From Platycnemis pennipes (Eukaryota > Arthropoda > Insecta > Odonata > Platycnemididae), in assembly GCA_933228895.1 (NCBI GenBank), contig OW121854.1, forward strand, positions 12,899,131 through 12,963,130: 64,000 nucleotides of DNA. The letters run 5' to 3'. Under the pieces are notes generated by a model. It was not told the origin of the DNA, did no database searches, and saw nothing but the letters and a program-made list of their open reading frames with translations. The stretch's first letter is position 1. Each line of letters opens with the position of its first letter. This document shows, piece after piece, positions 44,890 to 54,010 of the stretch. Both the position numbers and the translations under genes were made by a program.

Positions 44890-45689
44890 GGCCGGGATTA
44901 CGATGAACGTTTTCAGACGTGACGGTGAACGCCAACGTAGCGGCTCAATTGTTGGTGGTATATCACGATCGACGGCATGTTGGAAACATTACCTTTTCCC
45001 AATATGGCGGCGCGGCGAACAGTCACCTCTTGGGTTCGAATTGCTGTAAAACCGTAGGATTTCACTTTTTTCCAAAACTTTTCTAGCGTAGGTGAAGTGT
45101 GACATAGCAGGTTGTGTTGCGAAAATTTCATCTAAGAAGGATGATTTTCAGTGGTCGAAAAAAATATTTGAAAAGTGTCACCCTCGTCCGAACATTTACC
45201 CTCACTTGATTTTCAAGTTACTCGTGATTGGCTGATGGAAACCAACGCGACGGGAAAGCTAGACCTTGACAAGATTTTACAATATGGCGGCGCGGCGAAC
45301 AGTCACCTCCAGGGTTCGAATTGGTGTAAAACCATAAGTTTTTACCTTTTTCCAAAATTTTTCTATCTTAAGTGAAGTGTGAAAATAGCAGGTTGTGTTG
45401 TTAACATTTCATCGAAAAATAACGATTTTCAGTGGTCGAAAAAAATGTTGGAAAAGTGTCACCCTCATCCGAACATTACCTCCATTTGATTTTCAAGTCA
45501 CTCGTGACTGGCTGACGAAAACCAACGCGACGGGAACGCTAGACCTTGACAAGCTTTCCACAACGTACGACGGCGGCAAGTCAACGTCCGTCCGTCGTGA
45601 TTAGCTTCATCGCGTTCCCATTCTTCTAGCTTCAACAACGCCACCGTCCGTTTCGGTCCAGTCAGAAAACGTTCATCGTAATCCCGGCC
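44890..45689. mobile_element. TA-flanked MITE containing a 280-bp tandem duplication
   Basis: 800 bp with inverted ends GGCCGGGATTACGATGAACG (44890 onward) and the inverse ending 45689, flanked by TA. Inside, 45001-45280 is repeated at 45281 to about 45560, with landmarks AATATGGCGGCGCGGCGAAC and GATTTTCAGTGGTCGAAAAA in both copies. TA flanks suggest Tc1/mariner. The small frames inside (66-75 codons) repeat with the unit and are unlikely to be genes. Confidence 0.83.
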
Positions 45690-45691
45690 TA

Positions 45692-46095
45692 AGGGAGATG
45701 GGGAACCGGAGGACCGGGCGATCACGTTTAAACTGTCTCCGGAGTGTTGGCGCCGGCTGTTTCGTCGAGGAGGGCATGTTGGGATGGAAGTGGAAGGTTG
45801 GACGCTGGCGGTTGAAATTGAGGCTGAAGGAGAAGATTGAAGGGTGGGTGTCGGGAACTGACGTCGCGGGTGATATCTGAGGAAGTTTTGAGGAAAGATG
45901 AGAATCTGTAAGATTACCGGCTGGCCATGACTTGAAAAAAAGTTCTGGCTATCGCGAGCAGTATGTGGGGAAGGAAAATGTTTTGATAAGAATTTTTTTT
46001 ACTACCCTTGTGAATTACGATGACAGCTGGATTGACTTATAATATCGATGTGATGGTTGATGCTACAAGTCTATGCTGCCATAGATGCTATAAGT
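45692..46095. other. Unassigned DNA
   Basis: No coding or repeat structure recognised. Confidence 0.4.
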
Positions 46096-46145
46096 GTCTA
46101 CACATATGTAATACCCTGTGAACCACCGCGAGGTGTGTAGCAGAT
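46096..46145 (-). repeat. Isolated LINE hairpin (minus, decayed)
   Basis: TACCCTGTGAACCACC and AGGTGTGTAGCAG, the shared LINE hairpin with its last strand shortened. No coding part attached. Confidence 0.6.
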
Positions 46146-46179
46146 CACTCACCTGCAATACTTGCATAAAACTAAGAGC

Positions 46180-46272
46180 TTAACCCCATCCCTTCCATTC
46201 CCATCCTTATACATTTCCTCCCGGTCAGAAGCATCTATTACTGCGGAAACAGGCTTGAAAACACCCATGAAA
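46180..46272 (+). repeat. 90-bp dispersed repeat, copy 1
   Basis: CCATCCCTTCCATTCC through GCGGAAACAGGCTTGAAAAC; the same segment with few changes is at 48987-49079. Nature unknown. Confidence 0.7.
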
Positions 46273-46286
46273 ATAAACTAAGAGCG

Positions 46287-47045
46287 ACTACACCTACATA
46301 ATACCCTGAAAATCACCGTAAAGGTGTCTGGCAGGGGGTGAATTCTCACCAAACATACACTACATATCATGTATAAAAAAGGATTAGTATTTATATACTG
46401 TTCTTAACTACACCATTTCTAAAAAGATAAAAAAAGCCAAGCAAACATGAAAAAAAACATGCTGTTAGTTGGGTTAACTTCAAGTCCTTATACCAACATG
46501 CAGCTACCAATGATATCCATTGCTACACTCGTACTGGATATATTTACCGTTATTCATATCCCTAATTGTACGAGGAAAAAAGGACATTTTGAATCTGTCA
46601 GTTCGGCAATCAATTTCTCTAATTTTGTGATTATGGTCCAGTCTACCATAGTCAGTTGGGGTTCGCAAAATATTTTTAACATCATCACTGAAAATATGGT
46701 CTTGGAATTTGTTTAAGAGATTGATTCCTAATTTCAACCTGCAATTTGACAATGATTCCCATTTTAATTCATTTAATAGACTGGTTACGCTAATATAATT
46801 ATCGTATCGTCCCTTTACAAATCCTGCTGATCTTCGCTGCACACGTTCAAGCTCATTATTTAGGCTTATTTCGTAGGGATCCATACACTGGCAGCATATT
46901 CCAAACGAGGTCTAATAAGGGAAAAGTAGCTGATTTCTCGTACCTGATCGTCAAATTTACCCAGTACTGTTTTGACGAATCCCAGTTTACCATTCGCTTG
47001 ACCCATTATATTACGTATGTGTTTACCCCAGGAAAGGACTACTTC
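46287..47045 (-). pseudogene. CR1/L2-group LINE family A, 3' fragment (minus)
   Basis: On the minus strand two overlapping frames (47051-46866 and 46884-46504) give LSWGKHIRNIMGQANGKLGF, RPRLEYAASVW, then, after a one-base shift, DPYEISLNNELERVQRRSAG and YGRLDHNHKIREIDCRTDRF. This matches the copy at 30391-31215 almost block for block. The 3' end has the hairpin and CTACACCTACAT tail at 46287-46350. The upstream limit near 47045 lies inside the IRNIMGQ region. Confidence 0.87.
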
Positions 47046-47099
47046 ATGCAATTTATACTGTTTCCTAGGAAATTACTAATTCATGCAAACTTCATATAA

Positions 47100-47372
47100 T
47101 AATCACGCGCAGTATACAGTATAGTTCTCCCAATACTTAAGGTACAGTGCGTCTAATACTTACAGTATTGCTTGCGCAATAGTTGTAGTATAGTTCTCCA
47201 TATAGTTGTAACTAACCCAAAAGTAGTAGTTATAGTATAGTGCCCCCAATAGTTATAGTAATGTTCCCAAAGTAGATATAGTATAATGCTCCCATATAGT
47301 ATAGTTCACTGAGTAGTTACAGTATAGTGCACCCAGTAGTTTTAGTATGGTGGTCCCAATAGCTATAGTTCG
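47100..47372. repeat. Degenerate minisatellite, AGTATAGTTC-type
   Basis: About ten irregular units of roughly 25-30 bp based on TAGTTATAGTATAGTGCCCC. Spacing and bases vary between units, so it is old or slipping. Confidence 0.75.
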
Positions 47373-48384
47373 CCCAGTTGCATATTTCGCCCTCCAGACG
47401 CGATCCGCGACGCATGTTCGCCGGCTGTTGTTTTGGACCTTACTTTCGGATGCATGCTCCTGTTCGCCCATTGCCCACCCTGTGATTGGGTTGGCCATGG
47501 TACGGGGGAGAAGGGGGAGCGGTCATCGGGAGGCGGCGGTGGGCGTGTTATCGATTCCCCTGAGGGGGGGCTTCCCCCCCCTCCCCGTACGCACCTCTCC
47601 CCCCACCCTAGATCGCCCCCTCCCCCACCCACCGTGAAGCGCGCGAATCAACGTGAACTACACAGATCGATGCGCTCGTGCATGTGTTGGAAGCCGTGCA
47701 TCGCGTATCTAAAGGGTGTCAAGTCACGCGGCAAATAAGGAGCCAGCCACCCTTTGGGCCGAAACGGAGAAATCGATCGAAACGTCTAGATCAAGCCCTG
47801 TCGAAGTCCATGTGTTTGCGACCAAAACATTTACTATGGACAGTAATTTTGAAAATCGTGTTGATGTAATCCATAGTGATGTAACATAACCTTTGAAGGA
47901 GGAAGTAACGGAAATGGCTGTTTTCGAGGAGGTATTGAAATTCGCAGTCTACAATTCAATTTTGGCACTCTTAAAAATACTCGGATAGCACCTCTTTTTT
48001 TGTAATTATGACCGCAATGTTTTCCTGTTAGTTTTTTGTTTTGATTTTCCTTAACTCTCTAGGTTTGCAAGTTTGTTGTCGTTATACCTACCGATTCAAT
48101 AGTAGTCTTATCCTGCATAATTCCCATAAATCGTTTTCCTTTCTCATAAGTGCACTTTTGTGCTGATTATTTTGGCGCTCCATAAGTTCTAAAGTTCATT
48201 TTTTTATTTCTCTCTGTACGAGGGTGGTGATATATTTATATCGCGGGACTAACTGGCTAAAACTATCTCTATGTTTTCGAACGAGCTCCAGGAAAATAGC
48301 TTAAGCCTTAAAATTTTAGTGTCCACTATTGATAATTTAGGATACTATAATTTTCCTCGTTGAGTGAATACCTATGGAGACTTT
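47373..48384. other. Unassigned DNA with a GC-rich patch
   Basis: A G- and C-rich patch with CpG pairs lies at about 47500-47645, with G-runs then C-runs. Small frames overlap on both strands there, a consequence of few stop codons. No domain is recognised and I do not call a gene or promoter. Confidence 0.35.
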
Positions 48385-48802
48385 GACATTCGAATGTTAT
48401 AAAATCAAAGTCCGAAGCATTGACGTGGTGGAAGGTTGTCATGATGTCTACTAATAAGAACTCTTAGTCACTTCCACAGAATTTTATTTAACAATACTCA
48501 GCAAAAGGACGAAAATTGGACGCCGCAGCAGCAATTGAGCAGCGGGCGATCGGCCTGGCGAGGAACTCCAACTGCCTCGTCAACGACGACGTCACTTTCC
48601 ATGACCAATCTCCGTTGCTGCTCGTCACCCTACCTACTCCCTCTCCCCACCCTTCCCCCTTCCCTCCACCGTGACTATATATACTGAGACACTGATATGA
48701 CCATTGTTACCTGAAGATGGCGTAACTGCCGAAACCGGCCGTTAGTTAAATAAAATTCTGTGGAAGTGACTAAGAGTTCTTATTAGTAGACATTCGAATG
48801 TT
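48385..48802 (+). mobile_element. Penelope-terminal or retrozyme-like unit with 49-bp inverted repeat
   Basis: A perfect 49-bp inverted repeat (48444-48492 against 48745-48793) surrounds about 250 bp that includes a hammerhead-like core at 48711-48735. The 14-bp string GACATTCGAATGTT occurs at 48385-48398 and 48789-48802, overlapping the right repeat, and could be a target duplication. The AAATAAAATTCTGTGGAAG part follows the ribozyme core directly, as terminal sequences do in Penelope-like elements. No coding sequence is present, so it is a non-autonomous unit or solo terminal repeat. Confidence 0.55.
48711..48743 (+). ncRNA. Hammerhead-like ribozyme core
   Basis: CTGAAGA (48711-48717), GGC pairing with GCC across GTAACT as a short stem II, then GAAAC (48731-48735) and CGGCCGTT. 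After GAAA, AC could pair with GT around CGGCC as a two-base stem III with a GTT cleavage triplet, in the style of minimal Penelope hammerheads. Not tested. Confidence 0.5.
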
Positions 48803-49332
48803 GTCATTTAGAATGATATAGATTATTAACGAATGAAAAGTTTCAGCGTCGGAAAAATTCCAAGGGAGACCTGCTGCTTCTATACTTCTGCACTTTCTAC
48901 TTCTTACTATGTGAGCCACGACTGGCTGAATGCTCACATCCTCGGCGTAGCTGAAAATGTGGTTTGGAGTTCTCTCGAAGTGGACCATCCCCATCCCTTC
49001 CATTCCTATCCTTATACCTTTCCTCCCGGTCTGAAGCGCCTATTAGTGCGGAAACAGACTTGAAAACACCCATGAAGTGGACCAGGGGACGACTAAACTT
49101 ATGGCTTTTGAAGTTAGACCATAGTGGTTTACTTTTTGAGAGCCATACGATGGGCGGAGAAAGGTTTCGTAGATATTTCATTTGTTTCTCATTGTCGAGG
49201 GTATGGCTCTGTAGTGTATTGTGATTGCGTAAAGTATGCGCATAATCACAATTATTAGTAAAATATTATCGTTAATTAACGATGGGTCGATTCCGATTCT
49301 CGATTCACCGATTCTTAAAACAATCGAGAATC
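48803..49332. other. Unassigned; contains 90-bp repeat copy 2 and a possible hAT end
   Basis: The 90-bp repeat of 46180-46272 recurs at 48987-49079. At 49280-49330 GATGGGTCGATTCCGATTC resembles the start of a hAT-type MITE, into which the next MITE was inserted; no opposite end was recognised. Confidence 0.45.
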
Positions 49333-49335
49333 TAA

Positions 49336-49857
49336 AGGCGCGTTTACACGTAGCAGTTGACTGCTATGACAGTCAACTGCAAACAACTGTTAAGCCTTAC
49401 ACTCTAGTGTAAATAGCAACTGCGATGCGAGTTCAGGTCGATACGGGACACATGTCGAACACTATCGATCCTACTTCGAGCTATTAGCAAAGTTGAAGCC
49501 CGTCTACTTTCCAGCGGAAATGTATCCAACACAGTCGCAACAATCGCCAACGGAAAGCAATACACGACGGAATTTGGATATAATAACAAGGATATTCCTC
49601 CCCAAAAGGGGAGATTATACTCTTTAAAGAATGGGAACAAAAGATAATCGTCGATGGAATTAATTGCTTGAAGAATACCATGGAAATTTAAGCATCAATC
49701 ACTATTGAAATAAAACTCTTTTTGTTATGACAACCCCTAAATAGCGGCCCAAAGCTGCATAGAAGTTGGTGCAGGCGCATATATCGCAGTAGCGATATAG
49801 ATATATCTCGCATCTCGCGACTGTTATAGCAGTCAACTGCTACGTGCAAACGCTGCT
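49336..49857. mobile_element. Harbinger-like MITE, copy 2
   Basis: 522 bp, colinear with 28663-29198, with inverted ends AGGCGCGTTTACACGTAGCA and the inverse of AGCAGCGTTTGCACGTAGCA, flanked by TAA (49333-49335 and 49858-49860). Internal landmarks ATGTATCCAACACA and CTCTTTAAA are shared. No coding capacity. Confidence 0.87.
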
Positions 49858-49860
49858 TAA

Positions 49861-50571
49861 GAATTGGAGCCTTCGAAGTCGATTCTGCAACAAAAACAAC
49901 CGAAACGTGATTTTTTTATACTTTGTATTCTCCGTGATTTTAAATTGCTCGCGTGTCACAACATGAAAGTACACTTGTTCACTGTAGTGTAATAGCTAAC
50001 AAACTTTAATGGTTATACTTGTTTTAGAGCATATAAGTTGGATAAATGAGACCACGCCTAATTTTGTCTTGTGGATTTAGTTATGGCTCCGCTAAACGGG
50101 GACAACTTGCGCCGCAGATGGCCGCTGTCGACGTAACTGTAAGGATTCGCGTAAGGAAAAATCCAAATACTGCAAAGGAACGGAGATATTGCAAACATGC
50201 GGGGTACACTTTTAATGATAAGATATTTTCCTTTTTTTAAATGATGATGTCAATATTCCCTCATTAGTCGAGTCCTCGAATTCAAATCCCTGAACATCCG
50301 AGTCACCTGTGCCGTGTCCGTATTCATTGGGGATCGGAAACATTCCATCAGCCTTCGAAACAAACAAAAACAACGCTGGTGGCGATGAACTGAACACCAT
50401 CAGCAGGGAAAGTCCTTGCGCTTATTTTATTTCTACTTTAGCATGGTCATAAACGGTAGCCCGGATAAAATTGGGGCTTATAATAATAGGAGGCTTAGTA
50501 ATTGGGGTATATAGTCGTAATTTAGGATTTAATGGTGATCAAAAGCTATTAAAAACAACGATAAAATACAT
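49861..50571. other. Unassigned DNA
   Basis: No coding or repeat structure recognised beyond small frames of about 60 codons. Confidence 0.4.
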
Positions 50572-51155
50572 TTACATCTACATAATACCCTGCAAGCCAC
50601 CTTAAAGGTGTGTGGCAGGGGGTGAATTATCACCAAACATGCACAACATATGATGCATAAAAAGACGATTAGTATCACCACTGTATCTGTATCAGTAATA
50701 GACTGTTTACTGTTATAAACTTCACTATTTAAAAAAAGATAAAAATAGGAAAGTAAACATGTTGTTAGTTGGGTTACCTTCAAGTCCTTACACCAACATG
50801 CAACTACTTATACTATCCATTGCTACACTCGCATTGGATATATTTACCGTTATTCATATCCCTAATTGTACAAGGAAAAAAGGAAATTTGTCAGTTCGGC
50901 AATCAATTTCTCTAATTTTGTGATCATGGTCCAGTCTACCGTAGTAAGTTGGAGTTAGCAAAATATTTTTAACGTCATCACTGCAAATATTATCTTGGAA
51001 TTTATTTAGGAGATTATGTCTACATTTCAACCTGCGATCTGACAATGATTCCTAATTTAATTCGTTTAATAGACAGGTTACGCTAATAAGGTTATCGTAC
51101 CGTCCCTTTACAAATCTTGCCCATCTTCGCTGCACACGTTCAATTCATTATGAGG
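50572..51155 (-). pseudogene. CR1/L2-group LINE family A, 3' fragment (minus, decayed)
   Basis: A 63-codon remnant (51045-50854) reads SDRRLKCRHNLLNKFQDN, TPTYYGRLDHDHKIREIDCR, as in the other family A copies, and further upstream pieces match around GRYDN and LERVQRR in other frames. The hairpin and tail are at 50572-50630. Confidence 0.82.
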
Positions 51156-52147
51156 TCTTATATTTCAGGGCCGGCTTGATTTCTTAGATTTTCAGAGAAA
51201 ATCGAAGGAGGCCAACTTTTGTAAAAGTTGTTCAACTTTTGCCCCATGCGGGGTTTTAATGCGTGATACCTGGGATAAACAGCACATGACGCCAAATCAC
51301 GATCGCACCAAATGATCTAAACAATTGAGAATCACCATGCAAGGTTGCAAAGTCCGAGCTGAAAAACAACTTCTTTTTGTCTTTTGGCCAGCTTTTTTCC
51401 ATCCCAGCCCACTGTGAGAGGGAACTTACGTTTCCTGCATCAATCGTATCTCCAATTTTATGCTGTCCTCATTCATATCCGTGTTATTAGAGATGCGATT
51501 AATTCAGTTACTTTTTTTCTTATCGTGAATTTTAAAGGTAAACTATAACTAAGCTTCATATACCTAGTGAAATATATCACTGGCTAGTTAGATCTGCAAT
51601 TGTCATCTTAATTCACAGTTGCTGTCATTTTTTCTGCTAGCTTTTTTAGAAGTGAAAAATTTTAGGAGTGAAATTTTTTTAGAAGTGAAATCTTACAAAT
51701 AATTTATTTATCTTCTATTTTCTTAGAATTTCTAATCAAGTCACTTCATAAGAAAATCCTTAATGCTGTCTACACAACACCTTTTATCGCTGGGGCTTTT
51801 TCCCTAATTTTTAGAAAAAAAGGTAAAAATTAAATTTTCATTAATTATTTTTGTTTTCAATTTTAAAGCAACTCAAAACTTATACTAAATTATTTTTTGC
51901 TGCTAAATATGCCTAAGTTAAGAGTTTTTCGTTAATAACAAATGAAATAGTACTGTAAATAAATGTGGTATTTACAAAACCATTTCATAATCGAAAATAG
52001 AATCGATAGCATTGGATTCGTGTTCAAATCGAAAACATCTGAAACTGATCCAACCCTTATTATTAATACATACTTAAGAAGATACCTCAGTATCTTGCTC
52101 AAGATCTCAATCTTTTCATTTGAGGTTATCTATGTATGATGTTACCT
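51156..52147. other. Unassigned AT-rich DNA
   Basis: No coding or repeat structure recognised. Confidence 0.4.
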
Positions 52148-52275
52148 GCGGGTCAATTCTGTAAATGTCATAGGTCTCATAAGGATGATAACTTTGACGG
52201 GCAACTTGGCTATGACATTCGAGCGATTCCATAAGCTACCGTCATAAGGCCTATGACGGACGATAAATCGAACGT
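52148..52275 (-). mobile_element. Partial MITE with GCGGGTCAATT end (empty site for hAT at 59.2 kb)
   Basis: The interval, inverted, matches 59135-59230 joined to 60883-60913, that is, the right part of the MITE at 58819-60913 without its hAT insertion. Landmarks are GCGGGTCAATTCTGTAAATG and GGAATCGCTCGAATGTC. The opposite end is missing. Confidence 0.75.
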
Positions 52276-52508
52276 AGTGTATAAGTAGTACCTACTGACG
52301 TACGGATGTAAACTCAAATAGTCCACTAAAATATACATAATGCTTTCGTGAATGCGAAGTGTTAGAAATACGAATTGATAAAGATAAAGATAAAGAAATA
52401 TTTATTGTTCTTGGACCCTTGGTCCACTAAGAACATACAAAGGTATACATTAGTATCAGAGCTCGAGTACACAGTGAAATTGGATACATACAATACATAA
52501 TGGTAACG

Positions 52509-53897
52509 CAATTGGTAGAGCCACGAATTTTTCGCAAAACGATTTTTTCGCGAAATGACGCGAAATATGAATATTATTTGGGATAACGCGAAATACATTC
52601 TCCTGAGCGAAAATAATGCGATTTTTTAGAATTTTTACGGGTTATTTTGCGAAAATGTTGAATATACAGTAAAACCTCTACCTATGGAACATCTTTTCAT
52701 CGTAAAATCCTCATCGCCGGCCAAAATTCAAGCATGTAACAGAGGGAAACATCATTGTATCGAACCACATTATTTTCGACAAACCTCCGCACTTTGTACT
52801 AAGAGTGAACCCCCCGAGACCGCGAAACTACCTCCACCGAATGGAATATTCGGTGATAATTTTTGTTCTTGCTCCCACACTTGTTTTCTCATTTCTCCAC
52901 GAAATATTACTGCTTCCGACTATTAAAATCGGTCATTTTAGCCGCTGATGGAAACCTTCCATTTCAAAGCATTCAAATGCCCGTACAATATTAATCATCA
53001 GACGCGTTTTACATGTACCTACGCATCCAATGATTTTATATATCTTAGGGTTCTTTGACCTTTAATTGTGAATCAAACCATCAAAGGAGTTATTTTTATC
53101 ATAATTCCTCTTGTAATCTCATCTTCATTCGTCCGAGCACCTAAATTTCATATAGTCGCCAAGCGATATTCGTTTGTTTTGTTTTTCTCGTTTTCGCAGC
53201 GCGATTTCGAACATTATCCATGAAGCCGGCACGAATGATACATTAGTGATTACATTGTAGTCAGTACATTACATTGTAGTCCCCGTGGAAGCCGGGTTCA
53301 CATGGGAGTGGAATAGATGGAACGGATTGTGATTGGCTAAATGCTTTTCTGCTTTCTGCCTGTTCCGTCTATTCCGCTCCCATGTGAACTCGGCTTGAGA
53401 CTTTTGCTTTCTAGAGATTATGGCAGTTTGTCCACATGCAATATTATTTGTTATTTACGTGAGACTTAATTTAATAGCTAATCAGAGATCGATAGCAGAA
53501 GTATTTCTATGATGCGTAAATTGCCCTAAGGAAAATGCCGAAAGCAGTAACTGTGTTTGACCGCGAAAATCAGTTTCGTAGAGAAGGTTTCTAAGTTTTT
53601 GATAAACAGAAGAAAATATTAATGTGCAAGTACTGCAACTGCCGAATTACTAAATAAAACCGATACTAAATTAAACTCACTCAAATACATTAAAATGAAA
53701 ATAACTTTTCTCCGGAACAGTCATCAATATAGTAATGCAATGTATCACCAAATGGCGTTTGAGAAATCTCCGATGAATCAATATTTTTTATACACCGAAA
53801 TTTAAGGCTATTTCCCATTTTTTATCCCGAAATGGGTCATTTTTAATGACGAAATTTGAGAGTTTTATTTACCATAAATTCTTGCCTCTAACAATTG
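52509..53897. mobile_element. 1.39-kb insertion in the CR1 3' region
   Basis: The ends are imperfect inverted repeats of about 22 bp (CAATTGGTAGAGCCACGAAT at the left; the right end is the inverse of CAATTGTTAGAGGCAAGAAT). Direct repeats of 15 bp, ATACATAATGGTAAC (52493-52507) and ATACATAATGGTTAC (53899-53913), lie just outside. CGCGAAA strings are repeated near 52545-52600. A small hairpin unit lies at 53288-53399. No transposase was recognised; an 80-codon frame at 52684-52923 has no known motif. Confidence 0.68.
53288..53399. repeat. 112-bp hairpin, 37-bp arms
   Basis: AAGCCGGGTTCACATGGGAG at 53289 and its inverse near 53398, with arms about 90 percent complementary and a 34-bp loop. It is probably a tiny foldback MITE; no duplication was identified with confidence. 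Confidence 0.75.
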
Positions 53898-54010
53898 GAT
53901 ACATAATGGTTACAAAAAATACAAGCATATTGGTAAATTAAATTTTTCCTGTAATAGCATTTTATTGAACATTAAGTTTTTGAAAGCAATCAGTGATTTG
54001 GAGTTTTTGA

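Noticed and set aside
45175..45604. Two small paralogous genes
   Set aside because: The similar 66- and 69-codon frames are the two units of the 280-bp tandem duplication inside a MITE.
47347..47740. Gene or CpG-island promoter in the GC patch
   Set aside because: Open frames on both strands follow from G- and C-runs; no downstream gene is recognisable.
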